17,644 bases of DNA from Pseudomonadota bacterium (GCA_003242525.1 QGUU01000004.1:1-17644), one strand, 5' to 3'. Shown: positions 1-7,920, counted from the stretch's first letter. Notes: generated by a model not told the origin, from the sequence alone. Program-made: numbers and translations.

Positions 1-70
1 TTCAAACAGAAACAGGTCTCAGTATTCTGGTTCGGGTTTGTGGGCACGGGAAATGTTTATAAGAGCCGAG
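1..70. other. Sequencing-adapter-like contig end (Nextera P7), not genomic
   Basis: Bases 51-70 match the 19-base Tn5 mosaic end AGATGTGTATAAGAGACAG at 16 positions with one inserted base. Bases 35-49 match the preceding Nextera read-2 segment GTCTCGTGGGCTCGG with a few errors; GTGGGC at 40-45 is exact. Bases 3-13 (CAAACAGAAAC) resemble the start of the Illumina P7 primer (CAAGCAGAAGAC). The total length, about 68 bases, fits P7 plus an 8-base index plus the Nextera arm (66). The 14-26 part matches poorly. The order and spacing of the pieces at the very end of the window make chance unlikely. The stop codon read at 2-4 on the minus strand is therefore artificial. Confidence 0.88.
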
Positions 71-670
71 ATTGAGCGAGTGCGGCTCGGCCTGCGCCCC
101 CGTGAATATGCGTGGATGGACGATCGCCGCGCCGGCATAGATCATCCCCCGCGCATCGCCGCCGGCGCGCGACAGGCGCCCGTCGGCAACAATGAGGAAA
201 TCGGTGCCGCCGCTATGACCTGTCGCTGATTCGACTGGCGCAAGCATGAGGAGAATATCCATGGCCGCCGGCTCCCATGCAAGGGCGAGCCGCGCCAGGT
301 TCGGTATTCCGTCGTCAATCCAGAATGTGTCGGCATTCAGCACATAGAACGGTTCCGGGCCGAGTTCCGGCAAGGCCTTCACGATGCCCCCCGCGGAGTC
401 GAGCAGGCCGTCGCTTTCATCCGAAATTATGGTGCGTGGAGCCTTGCGGCCGGCAAGGTGGGTGACGATCTGCCCGCCAAGGTGGTGAATGTTGACGACG
501 GCTTTCCGGACGCCGACTTCGGCCAACGCGTCCAACCCCCAGTCGAGAAGCGCCTTGCCGGCAACGCGTATCAACGGCTTCGGCGTCGTGTCGGTCAGCG
601 GGCGCATGCGCTTGCCAAGCCCGGCCGCGAGCACCATCGCAGTCCTTGGAACCTGGTGACCGGAACTCAC
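71..670 (-). CDS. murU: MurU-like N-acetylmuramate-1-phosphate uridylyltransferase, 3' end lost
   Basis: A sugar-phosphate nucleotidyltransferase. MurU makes UDP-MurNAc from MurNAc-1-phosphate and UTP in the cytoplasm, the last step of a peptidoglycan recycling route that bypasses de novo synthesis. The N-terminus carries the nucleotide-binding signature MVLAAGLGKRMRPLTDTTPKPL (residues 12-33, shown in two overlapping parts: LAAGLGKRMRPLT and TPKPL). The start is a GTG at 670 whose GTGA overlaps the TGA of the upstream kinase gene, with AGGAG about 8 bases before it; an ATG at 637 with AAGGA five bases upstream is the alternative. About 200 residues are genomic, ending in PHSLNL; the next 22 codons down to a stop at 2-4 come from adapter-like sequence. 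Family members are about 240 residues, so roughly 40 C-terminal residues are missing. The MurU rather than generic call rests on the adjoining AmgK-like gene. Confidence 0.82.
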
Positions 671-2178
671 GGCATCCGCTCCTGCAATATGCCGTGCTCC
701 TCGTAGAAGGCGCGCAGGCCCGCAAGAGCAGGATGAGCCAGCGCCCGGCGGAGATAGGCGCGGATACGCGGCAGATGGCGAAGATAGGCCGGTTTGCCGT
801 CACGCCGGTCAAGCCGCACGAATATTCCAAGGATCTTGGAGTTTCGCTGTGCGGCCATGATGGCGTAGGCTTCGCGAAACTCGCTTTCCCCAAAGGGTCC
901 CCTGGCGCGCCGGGCAGCGACATAGGCATCCAGCGTGTCCTGCTCTATCGCCTCGGGAACGGTGACGCGCGCATCCATCGCCAGGGAGGCAACATCGTAG
1001 GCACTGGGGCCGATGAGCGCGTCCTGGTAGTCGAGTATGCCCAGCCGGTCATGCCCGGCGCGATCGCCACGCCAGAGGATGTTGGGCGAGTGGAAATCGC
1101 GCAGGACGAGCGTCTTTTCGCTGCCCTCCAGGCGGTCGATCAAGGCTCCCCAGGCCCGCCGGAAACCGTCACGCAAGCGCTCGCTCGCGGGTGCGCCGGA
1201 CATGGCGGGCACGTACCAGTCCACCAGCAGTTCCGCCTCGGTCATCATGGCGTCGCGGTCGAAGGGTGGCACGACGTGGCGCACGCCGGGCCGAACCTCG
1301 ATTTCCTGCGGCCAGCGCCGCCTGTGCATGAAGGCGAGCAGTTCGGCAGCCGCGACATAGCGGTCCGCGACCGGGCGGCCTCCATCGTCCAGGAAGCGGC
1401 CGGAGCCGAGATGTTCGAGCAAAGCGAAACCTTGTTCCAGGTCGTCTGCGTAGATTTCCGGCACGGAGACGCCAGCTTCGGCGAGCGCTTTGCCGATCGC
1501 AATGAAGGCCGTGAGATTGCGTGCCGTGTGCACGATCTCGGCGTAGGACCTGCCTCCGCGCAGCGGCGGGCCGAGAACGAGCGGTGGCGAATCCATCAGC
1601 ACGCGCGGGGCATGGCCCTGCTTCCTGACAATCTCATAGGCACGGGCAGAAGCATCGGTGAGGAAACGACGGCGGCTTGCCTCGCCCCATCCGGCACCGG
1701 CAAGAAACTCCCGAAGGGCCAGCGAGCGGGAAAACCTTCGCATTACGGCTTCGTCTCCGGTCAGCCGGGCCAGCCTGCCGTCTGCCTCCGGCAGCAGTTC
1801 GACCGTCACCGTCCCATGCGGAAGGCGATCCTCGGCGCGCTCTGCCCATTCCACCAGCGCAGCGCCGCCGGCCAGCATTTCCTCAAAGCCGAGTTCGTCC
1901 AGTTCGGAAGCATCCGCGAGCCGGTAAAGGTCGAAATGATGGACGGGAACAGGGCCGGCATAGCTCTGCACCAGGGTAAAGGTCGGGCTGGGCACTTCAA
2001 GCGTCCCGTCATCTGCCAGCGCCCTGATCAGGGCACGCGCCAGGGTAGACTTGCCGGCTCCGACATCGCCCCTGAGCGCCAGCACGTCCCCTGCCTTCAG
2101 CGCCATGGCAAGGTCCTCGCCCAGCCGCGCGGTCGCCGCCTCGTCGGGAAGAAAGCGCTGCAGGACGCGCGAGACCAT
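667..2178 (-). CDS. tsaE: TsaE-AmgK fusion: t6A ATPase subunit joined to an amino-sugar kinase
   Basis: A two-domain protein of 503 residues. Residues 1 to about 145 are TsaE, the ATPase that drives the TsaB-TsaD complex in N6-threonylcarbamoyladenosine modification of tRNA: P-loop GDVGAGKST at 37-45, then SPTFTLVQSY, HFDLYRL and VEWAER, all typical of the family. Residues from about 150 on are a phosphotransferase of the aminoglycoside-kinase fold: LVLRDFHSPNILW (catalytic Asp361, Asn366) and ILDYQDALIGPSAYD (metal-binding Asp383). That half resembles AmgK, the MurNAc/GlcNAc anomeric kinase, which makes the substrate for MurU encoded next. The ATG at 2178 lies 8 bases after the divL stop; no clear ribosome site is seen there, which suggests translational coupling. 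The stop overlaps the murU start (GTGA). TsaE alone is about 150 residues, so this is a real fusion and not read-through: the frame is open throughout and both halves are intact. Confidence 0.9.
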   Translation of the reverse strand: MVSRVLQRFLPDEAATARLGEDLAMALKAGDVLALRGDVGAGKSTLARALIRALADDGTLEVPSPTFTLVQSYAGPVPVHHFDLYRLADASELDELGFEEMLAGGAALVEWAERAEDRLPHGTVTVELLPEADGRLARLTGDEAVMRRFSRSLALREFLAGAGWGEASRRRFLTDASARAYEIVRKQGHAPRVLMDSPPLVLGPPLRGGRSYAEIVHTARNLTAFIAIGKALAEAGVSVPEIYADDLEQGFALLEHLGSGRFLDDGGRPVADRYVAAAELLAFMHRRRWPQEIEVRPGVRHVVPPFDRDAMMTEAELLVDWYVPAMSGAPASERLRDGFRRAWGALIDRLEGSEKTLVLRDFHSPNILWRGDRAGHDRLGILDYQDALIGPSAYDVASLAMDARVTVPEAIEQDTLDAYVAARRARGPFGESEFREAYAIMAAQRNSKILGIFVRLDRRDGKPAYLRHLPRIRAYLRRALAHPALAGLRAFYEEHGILQERMP

Positions 2179-2186
2179 ACGCAGCG

Positions 2187-4718
2187 CTACTCGGCGGCTT
2201 CGCGCAGACCCGAGGGCGCGTCCGGGAAAGTGCAGATCACCGTGGTGCCGCGATTCTCGCCCGTCTCGACACGCACCGTGCCGCCATGCAGCTCGACGAA
2301 GCTCTTGACGATGGAAAGGCCGAGGCCGGCACCGCGCCTGCGCCCGCCATTGACGCGCGATTCGAAGCGCCTGAACACCGTTTCCAGAACGTTCGGCGGC
2401 ATGCCCGGGCCGTCGTCATGCACGGAAAACTCCACGCCCCCCGCCACGCGGCGGCAAGTCAGCTTCACGGTACTGTTCTCCGGCGCGTAGTTGGCGGCAT
2501 TGGAGAGGAGATTGTAGAGGATCTGGCGGATTCGCGTCTCGTCGCCAAAGAAACTCTGCGGCGCCGCCGTCATGTCAATCTCCAGTCGGATCGCGTGCTC
2601 CTGCAGCCGCTCGGAGACAAGCTCAGCCGCCGCCGCAATGGTGCGCTCCACCGAAACTTCGGAAATCTCGAGCTGCATGATGCCGGCATCCACCGTCGCC
2701 AGATCGAGAATGTCGTTGACGATGGTCAGCAGCACCGAGGACGACGAGCCGATATGCTCGACATATTCGCGCTGCTTGGGCGCAAGCGGGCCGGTGGCCG
2801 GGAGCGAAAGCAGTTCGGTGAAGCCGATAATGTTGGTGAGGGGCGAGCGCAGCTCATAGGAAACGTGCTGTACGAACTCGTTCTTGAGCTGGTCCGCCTT
2901 GAGCAGGGCCTCGTTCTTTTCCTTCAGCGCCCGCTCGACGTTCACGCTGTCGGTCACGTCCACGAAAGTGAGCATGACCTGACCGTTGGGCAGATGGACA
3001 ACCGCATATCGCAAGACGGTGCCGTCGACGATTTCGGCCTGGCCCTGGCGGTCATGACGTTCCTCATCGAAGCCGGTGATGGCAGCCACGAAGCCCGGCC
3101 AGGGACTGTTTCTTGCGTTCGCTTCGCAAAGGTCGCGAATGGCCGAAACATGCATGTTCTGCTTGATGCTGCCGGGGTCGAGACGCCAGAGCGCGGCGAA
3201 GGCCGGATTGAAGAGGCGCAACCGACCGTCCGGGCCGAACACGGCGACGCCCTCGGCCAGATTGTCGAGCGTCTCGCCCTGCACCCGCACGGCCGTCTGG
3301 TAGCGGCTTTCCAGATCGATCTTTTCGGTCAGGTTCTCGAATACCCAGGTCACGCCACCCTTGAGCTGGGGATTGGCGACAACACGCAGCGTCCTGCCGT
3401 CCGGCAGGTGCCACCAGTGTTCCTGCGGTTCCACTGCGCGGTAGGCCGACAGAAGATTTTCCTTCCAGCGTCGCCATTCAGGCTGCTCGGCAACCTTGCC
3501 TTCGGCCCGCAGCCTGTCGAGCAGCAGGGCGTTATCGGGCGCGCTGTTGAGAAAGGCGGCGTCGAGCTCCCAAAGCTTCTGGAAGGCCTGGTTGAAGAAG
3601 CGCAGCTTTGCGTCCGCATCGAAGGTGGCCACTGCGGTGTTCAACTGGTCCAGCGTGTCCGCATGACTGCGCAAGGTGCGATCATAATCCTCGCGCATGG
3701 CCTCGATCACGCTGACATCGCAAGCCAATCCCGCGGAGCCGTCCTGGGCGGCGAAGTCGGTGACGGAGAACATATGGCGGTCGCCGCCGATAACCGTGGA
3801 AAGGGTCTGTTCGAACACGGGTTTCGACCTGTGCTGGACAGCTATCGCTTCCCGAGCCTGGCTACCGAGGAATTCCTTGCCTTCACGAACTGCAGCTTCG
3901 CCATTGGGGGCCTCGACCGCCTCGGCATAGGCCCGGTTGACCCATCTGAGCCGGCCATCCGCGGCGCGGAGCCAGAAGGGCATCTTCAGGGCGTCGATCA
4001 GGCCAAGCAGGATTTCGTGATCGGCCGAAAGGCGCTGGTTCTCGATCTTCAGCCGCGCGTTGCTACGCTCAACCTCCGAAAGGGACACAAAGCGGACAAT
4101 GGCATGGGAGGCGCTCTTGCGCCCGTGGATCTCCAGTGGCGCGCCCATTTGGGATTCAACAATGAGATCGAACGCGATGCCTTTCTCGCGCAATGCAGCT
4201 ATGGCGTGTTCCAGCGCCGCAGCCGAGCGCGGCATCAGCCAGCGGCCGAAAGCGAGGAAGCCGGCCCGGTCTTCCGGCGCGCCGCTTTCGACCGGAAGCA
4301 CGCCGACGAGTTCGGGCTTCTTGTTCTCGGCGGACCAAACGATGACACGCTGGTCGCGCAGATTGAGGAGCGCCTCGGAGCGTTGGAGGGCGGCATTCAG
4401 GTCGGCCACTCGGCCGCGGAGCTCGACATTCTCGGCGGCTATCCGCGCCCGCTCGCGAATCAGCACCACGGCCGACAGAAGCGCCGCACCCATGACGCCG
4501 ACCACCAGAGAGAGCTGGATCACGTCCGTCGTGGAGAGCGCTATCGCTTCCTCGGCCGCCCTGGCGGCTCCGGGCAGCAGCGTCGGCACGATGGCCGCGC
4601 AGCCGCCAAGAATCGCCAGTCGGCGACGCAACGGCACGCCGCCCGGCATCCTGGCCGTCTTGAACATATGGCCGCCGGAAACGGCCCTTCCCGCCTTTCG
4701 CGGGCTATCCCCCGGCAT
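2187..4718 (-). CDS. divL: DivL-type PAS sensor kinase with Tyr at the phospho-acceptor site
   Basis: A membrane-anchored sensor kinase of 843 residues. Near the N-terminus are two hydrophobic stretches, LAILGGCAAIVPTLLPG (about 34-50, followed by AARAAEE) and VIQLSLVVGVMGAALLSAVVLI (about 66-87). A long PAS-like region follows, with repeated blocks such as LRFFNQAFQKLWELD and LRLFNPAFAALWRLD. The dimerisation helix reads HVSYELRSPLTNIIGF: the usual phospho-accepting His is Tyr621 (codon TAT, 2856-2858). The ATPase domain is intact: N box LYNLLSNAANY, G1 HDDGPGMP, G2 GAGLGLSIVK. This substitution defines DivL, which in Caulobacter controls CckA and cell-cycle phosphorelay from the cell pole. 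The start is ATG 4718, with GGAGAGGA seven bases upstream; an in-frame GTG at 4805 would add 29 low-complexity residues and looks less likely. tsaE-amgK begins 8 bases after the stop. Confidence 0.87.
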   Translation of the reverse strand: MPGDSPRKAGRAVSGGHMFKTARMPGGVPLRRRLAILGGCAAIVPTLLPGAARAAEEAIALSTTDVIQLSLVVGVMGAALLSAVVLIRERARIAAENVELRGRVADLNAALQRSEALLNLRDQRVIVWSAENKKPELVGVLPVESGAPEDRAGFLAFGRWLMPRSAAALEHAIAALREKGIAFDLIVESQMGAPLEIHGRKSASHAIVRFVSLSEVERSNARLKIENQRLSADHEILLGLIDALKMPFWLRAADGRLRWVNRAYAEAVEAPNGEAAVREGKEFLGSQAREAIAVQHRSKPVFEQTLSTVIGGDRHMFSVTDFAAQDGSAGLACDVSVIEAMREDYDRTLRSHADTLDQLNTAVATFDADAKLRFFNQAFQKLWELDAAFLNSAPDNALLLDRLRAEGKVAEQPEWRRWKENLLSAYRAVEPQEHWWHLPDGRTLRVVANPQLKGGVTWVFENLTEKIDLESRYQTAVRVQGETLDNLAEGVAVFGPDGRLRLFNPAFAALWRLDPGSIKQNMHVSAIRDLCEANARNSPWPGFVAAITGFDEERHDRQGQAEIVDGTVLRYAVVHLPNGQVMLTFVDVTDSVNVERALKEKNEALLKADQLKNEFVQHVSYELRSPLTNIIGFTELLSLPATGPLAPKQREYVEHIGSSSSVLLTIVNDILDLATVDAGIMQLEISEVSVERTIAAAAELVSERLQEHAIRLEIDMTAAPQSFFGDETRIRQILYNLLSNAANYAPENSTVKLTCRRVAGGVEFSVHDDGPGMPPNVLETVFRRFESRVNGGRRRGAGLGLSIVKSFVELHGGTVRVETGENRGTTVICTFPDAPSGLREAAE

Positions 4719-4725
4719 GTCTCGT

Positions 4726-4733
4726 TCCTCTCC
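4726..4733 (-). promoter_or_regulatory. Ribosome-binding site fixing the divL start
   Basis: On the minus strand GGAGAGGA lies seven bases before ATG 4718. It is the reason the shorter DivL start is preferred over GTG 4805. Confidence 0.65.
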
Positions 4734-4934
4734 GCCGCCTGATCCAAGACCGCCCGATCGCGACAGCGCCTTACCCGAATCCTGAACGCCGCGCCCATCG
4801 GACACGCACCAAACGCCTGGATACTCGGAAAGCCGCGGCTGGCTCGGAGACCCGCAACCAACCCGCGTGCTGAAACTTCGCGAATCACGTCACAATAACC
4901 CCTTGGCGAATCGGCGGGAAGCTTTGACGCGCGC

Positions 4935-4974
4935 AAAAATTGGGGCGGGTGAAATGTCAATCACCCGGCCCCAA
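4935..4974 (-). terminator. Rho-independent terminator of ahcY
   Basis: Read on the minus strand, TTGGGGCCGGGTGA (4974-4961) pairs with TCACCCGCCCCAA (4952-4940) around the 8-base loop TTGACATT, with one bulged C, and is followed directly by a T run at 4940-4935. It starts about 25 bases after the ahcY stop, so it ends the ahcY transcript and insulates divL, whose start lies about 215 bases further on. The rest of 4719-4999 shows no gene. Confidence 0.9.
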
Positions 4975-4999
4975 TATGTTGTGACTATGCGTAGTTTAA

Positions 5000-6400
5000 T
5001 TAATATCGGTAGTGTTCAGGCTTGAACGGCCCCTGCGGCGAGACGCCGATATAGGCTGCCTGCTCATCCGACAGTTGGGTGAGCTTCGCGCCCAGCTTGT
5101 CGAGATGGAGCTTCGCCACCTTCTCGTCGAGATGCTTGGGAAGCACGTACACCTTGTTCTCGTACTGGTCGCGCCGGGTGTAGAGCTCGATCTGCGCCAG
5201 CACCTGGTTGGTGAAGGACGCCGACATGACAAAGCTCGGATGGCCGGTGGCGTTGCCGAGATTCAGCAGCCGGCCTTCCGAAAGCAGGATCATGCGCTTG
5301 CCGTCCGGAAAGGTGATCATGTCTACCTGCGGCTTGATGTTGGTCCATTTGAGGTTGCGCAGCGCTGCGACCTGAATCTCGTTGTCGAAATGACCGATAT
5401 TGCCGACGATCGCCATGTCCTTCAGCTTGCGCATGTGATCCAGCGTCAGCACGTCCTTGTTTCCGGTGGCGGTGATGACGATGTCGGCGGTGGAGATGGC
5501 CTCATCCATGGTCACGACCTCGAAACCGTCCATCGCTGCCTGCAGGGCGCAGATCGGATCGGCCTCGGTGACCTTCACGCGCGCGCCAGCCCCCTTGAGC
5601 GAGGCGGCCGAGCCCTTGCCGACATCGCCATAGCCGGCGACGATCGCCACCTTGCCGGCCATCATGACGTCGGTTCCGCGACGGATGCCGTCGACCAGCG
5701 ATTCCTTGCAGCCATACTTGTTGTCGAATTTCGATTTGGTGACGGAGTCGTTGACGTTGATCGCCGGGAAGGGCAGCAGGCCCTTTTTCTGGAGCTGATA
5801 GAGCCGGTTCACGCCGGTTGTGGTCTCTTCCGTCACGCCACGGATGGCGTCGCGCTGCTTGGTGAACCAGCCGGGGCTGGCCGCCATGCGCTTCCTGATC
5901 TGTGCGAACAGGATCTGCTCTTCCTCGCTGCCGGGATTGGAAAGCACATCCTCGCCCGCCTCGGCGCGGGCGCCGGTGAGGATGTACATGGTGGCGTCCC
6001 CGCCATCATCGAGGATCATGTTGGCGAAACCGCCGTCCGGCCACTGGAAGATCTGATCGGTATAGGTCCAGTAGTCTTCGAGGCTTTCGCCCTTAACCGC
6101 AAAGACAGGCACGCCAGCGGCAGCGATGGCGGCCGCCGCGTGGTCCTGCGTGGAGAAGATGTTGCAGGATGCCCAACGCAGCTCGGCGCCGAGCGCCCGC
6201 AGCGTCTCGATCAGCACCGCGGTCTGGATGGTCATGTGCAGGGAGCCGGCGATACGCGCACCCTTCAGGGGCTTGGCCTCGCCGAACTCCTCCCGTGCGG
6301 CCATGAGGCCCGGCATTTCGGTTTCGGCAATCTCGATTTCCTTGCGGCCCCACTCGGCAAGCGAGATGTCGGCGACCACATAGTCCTTCCGTTCCGTCAT
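5000..6400 (-). CDS. ahcY: Adenosylhomocysteinase (S-adenosyl-L-homocysteine hydrolase)
   Basis: Splits S-adenosylhomocysteine, the product of SAM-dependent methylation, into adenosine and homocysteine, using tightly bound NAD; cytoplasmic, in the activated-methyl cycle. At 466 residues it is full length. Hallmarks are [15 protein letters not shown] (53-67), the substrate region [16 protein letters not shown] (from 216), the NAD-binding loop GYGDVGKG (256-263), and the conserved C-terminus KPEHYRY, whose Lys and Tyr reach the neighbouring subunit's cofactor. The long insert around 145-185 is typical of bacterial and plant-type enzymes. The start is ATG 6400 with GGAG about seven bases upstream. 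It stands alone between its own promoter/operator and terminator. The only methylation-cycle gene in the window. Confidence 0.98.
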   Translation of the reverse strand: MTERKDYVVADISLAEWGRKEIEIAETEMPGLMAAREEFGEAKPLKGARIAGSLHMTIQTAVLIETLRALGAELRWASCNIFSTQDHAAAAIAAAGVPVFAVKGESLEDYWTYTDQIFQWPDGGFANMILDDGGDATMYILTGARAEAGEDVLSNPGSEEEQILFAQIRKRMAASPGWFTKQRDAIRGVTEETTTGVNRLYQLQKKGLLPFPAINVNDSVTKSKFDNKYGCKESLVDGIRRGTDVMMAGKVAIVAGYGDVGKGSAASLKGAGARVKVTEADPICALQAAMDGFEVVTMDEAISTADIVITATGNKDVLTLDHMRKLKDMAIVGNIGHFDNEIQVAALRNLKWTNIKPQVDMITFPDGKRMILLSEGRLLNLGNATGHPSFVMSASFTNQVLAQIELYTRRDQYENKVYVLPKHLDEKVAKLHLDKLGAKLTQLSDEQAAYIGVSPQGPFKPEHYRY

Positions 6401-6503
6401 TACGGTGCTCCAGTGCGTATTTGTGAACGCGCCGGCGCCGAAGGCGCTGAAAGGCGCGAGGTCGCCGCCTGCCTAGCAGATCAGGCCCATCACGACAATG
6501 GAC

Positions 6504-6519
6504 ATAAAGAAATCTTTAT
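6504..6519 (-). promoter_or_regulatory. Palindromic operator upstream of ahcY (SahR/SamR-like)
   Basis: ATAAAGA-AA-TCTTTAT is a perfect 7-bp inverted repeat with a 2-base spacer, about 104 bases upstream of the ahcY start. An outer pair, GACAT at 6501-6505 and ATGTC at 6526-6530, flanks it. AT-rich palindromes of this type are known before methionine-cycle genes in alphaproteobacteria and are assigned to ArsR-family SahR/SamR repressors; that assignment is recalled, not tested. No such regulator gene is in this window. Confidence 0.6.
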
Positions 6520-6542
6520 TCGTTAATGTCGGCTATTGTCAG
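6514..6542 (-). promoter_or_regulatory. ahcY: Candidate ahcY promoter
   Basis: On the minus strand CTGACA (6542-6537) is followed after 17 bases by ATAAAG (6519-6514), a fair sigma-70-like pair. The -10 element is one arm of the palindromic operator, so a bound repressor would block it. The spacing leaves a leader of roughly 105 bases containing a GC-rich hairpin (GCGCC-TTC-GGCGC, around 6436-6448). Confidence 0.45.
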
Positions 6543-6611
6543 CGCCGGACCCAGTCGGGGAGTCATGCGCCGGCGTCGTCCGCCATCCTTGCCGGCACCT
6601 GAAGGAAGGGA

Positions 6612-6902
6612 TCAGATTTCCTCGCCGAAACGCGCTGCGACGAGTTCCTCCAGCGCTGTCACCGCTTGCTCGGCCTGGGGACCACTGGCCATGATACGGA
6701 TCGAACAGCCGGGACTGGCGGCCAGCATCATCAGGCCCATGATCGACGTCCCACCGACACGGACCCCGTCGCGCTCGACCTGCACGGTCGCATCGAATTC
6801 ACTTGCCACCTGCACGAACTTGGCCGAGGCGCGGGCATGAAGGCCACGCTGATTGACGATGGGGACTTCGCGAATAACGGTGTCGGTGGGGTCCGCGCTC
6901 AT
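6612..6902 (-). CDS. ptsH: HPr-family phosphocarrier protein
   Basis: A small cytoplasmic phosphocarrier of 96 residues. Phosphate from enzyme I goes to His22 in NQRGLHARASAKF, and HprK phosphorylates the regulatory serine, here Ser53 in GGTSIMGLMML. Alphaproteobacteria of this group use HPr in a regulatory nitrogen/carbon PTS without sugar permeases; the enzyme I gene (ptsP) is not in the window. The ATG overlaps the stop of the EIIA gene (ATGA), so the two are translationally coupled. It is the last gene of the minus-strand run. A weak hairpin (GCCGGC at 6591-6596 and 6569-6574) follows it but lacks a T run, so no terminator is called. Confidence 0.95.
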   Translation of the reverse strand: MSADPTDTVIREVPIVNQRGLHARASAKFVQVASEFDATVQVERDGVRVGGTSIMGLMMLAASPGCSIRIMASGPQAEQAVTALEELVAARFGEEI

Positions 6903-7300
6903 TTTCCCGTCAAAAGCTGGCTTGCAACATTGATGTATTTGCGCCCCGCCACCTGGGCTTCCTCGAGCGCAGTGGCCATGTCGCCAGTCTTGCGCACGCT
7001 GGAAAGCTTGATGAGCATCGGCAGGTTCATGCCAGCAATGACCTCCACACGCCCCGCCTCCATCACCGAAATGGCCAGGTTCGACGGCGTACCGCCAAAC
7101 ATGTCCGTCAGGACTATGACGCCAGCGCCGAGGTCTGCGCGCGCAACCGCCTCCACAATGTCGCGGCGGCGCTGCTCCATATCATCATCAGCGCCGATGG
7201 CGACCGTCTCGAAACTCTCCTGCGGGCCGACGACATGCTCAAGCGCATTGCGGAACTCGTCGGCAAGCCGACCGTGCGTGACGAGCACGAGTCCGATCAT
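6899..7300 (-). CDS. PTS EIIA component of the mannose family (EIIA-Man)
   Basis: A 133-residue cytoplasmic PTS EIIA domain. It accepts phosphate from HPr on His9 in MIGLVLVTHGRLADEF; further marks of the family are IVLTDMFGGTPSN and GMNLPML. No EIIB, EIIC or EIID gene accompanies it, so it is likely regulatory rather than a sugar transporter component. The start is the ATG at 7300, placing His9 where the family has it, with GGGAG about 10 bases upstream; the reading frame extends 13 codons further but those residues do not look like the family. HPr follows with an ATGA overlap; hprK precedes it after a 173-bp gap. Confidence 0.93.
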   Translation of the reverse strand: MIGLVLVTHGRLADEFRNALEHVVGPQESFETVAIGADDDMEQRRRDIVEAVARADLGAGVIVLTDMFGGTPSNLAISVMEAGRVEVIAGMNLPMLIKLSSVRKTGDMATALEEAQVAGRKYINVASQLLTGK

Positions 7301-7399
7301 TATTCGATGGCTCCCGTCTTCACTGGCAGGTGCTGCCATGGCCCTTCACAGGCTCGATTCGCGCTTACCGGCCCCACTGAGGGGGCATGGGTGCGCTAT

Positions 7400-7426
7400 C
7401 TTGTCGAGGCGGAAGCCGTTGACAAG
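7400..7426. repeat. Inverted repeat in the hprK-EIIA gap
   Basis: CTTGTC (7400-7405) and GACAAG (7421-7426) form a perfect 6-bp inverted repeat with a 15-base centre that can fold again (GGC-TTCC-GCC on the minus strand). There is no T run, so it is not a standard terminator. On the minus strand it also reads as TTGTCA, 17 bases, AAGATA, a weak promoter-like pair ahead of the EIIA gene. The remainder of the 173-bp gap (7301-7473) shows no gene. Confidence 0.45.
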
Positions 7427-7473
7427 TCCAAAATTGCGCGTGTGGGAGCCATTTTGACGCATTGCAGCAAGAT

Positions 7474-7920
7474 TCAATCATATACCGGAAAAGGCGCAAG
7501 TCCGAGCCGGGAGGCAACGATCGGAAGCGCGGCCGCCACATTGCGTTCGGCAAGGTCGATCCGGGGCAAGGTGCAGCCGGCGACCAGCTCCACCATGTCT
7601 GCCTGAAAGCGCTCCATCTGTGCCGCCGGAACCAGGCGCAGCACCAGGTCCGCGACCATGGCAGGCTCGAACGAAACGGCGCGGGGACCGATCCCGTGGA
7701 CTTCCGCAAGTCCGGCGATGGGCGCCGGCGCACGACAGACTACCCGCCCGTGATGAGGCGAGACCAGGAGCTGGTCGTCAGCCACGATCCGGCACAACCG
7801 GCCCTGTTCGGCGAACCGGGCAACAATCGCCAGCGCCAGCGTCGTCTTGCCCGAACCGGATGCGCCGGTGACGAGAATGCCACGGTCGCCGACCAGCACG
7901 GCGGTGCCATGGAGGTTCAT
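7474..7920 (-). CDS. hprK: HPr kinase/phosphorylase, short alphaproteobacterial form
   Basis: Phosphorylates, and in many species also dephosphorylates, the regulatory serine of HPr according to energy state. Only the catalytic C-terminal domain is present: 148 residues against about 310 in Firmicutes, the normal size in Rhizobiales. The P-loop is VTGASGSGKTTLA (18-30); GLAEVHGIGPRAV matches the HprK signature region, and ADDQLLVSPHHGRV is the preceding acidic/His stretch. The ATG at 7920 is the only likely start, since an in-frame TGA lies just upstream; the ribosome site is weak (GGGGCAGG). It follows chvG after 39 bases, in the same direction. Its target, HPr, is encoded two genes on. Confidence 0.93.
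   Translation of the reverse strand: MNLHGTAVLVGDRGILVTGASGSGKTTLALAIVARFAEQGRLCRIVADDQLLVSPHHGRVVCRAPAPIAGLAEVHGIGPRAVSFEPAMVADLVLRLVPAAQMERFQADMVELVAGCTLPRIDLAERNVAAALPIVASRLGLAPFPVYD

Noticed and set aside
4719..4805. A 29-codon N-terminal extension of divL from GTG 4805.
   Set aside because: It is Gly/Ser-rich with no family resemblance, and GGAGAGGA marks the ATG at 4718.
6401..6500. Possible SAH or SAM riboswitch in the ahcY leader.
   Set aside because: The leader has a GC-rich hairpin, but I could not find the conserved SAH-riboswitch core or a SAM-II-like pseudoknot. An operator-based control is better supported. A covariance-model search would settle it.
7474..7920. hprK as a truncated pseudogene because it is half the Firmicutes length.
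   Set aside because: The kinase domain is complete, and a kinase-only HprK of about 150 residues is normal in alphaproteobacteria.
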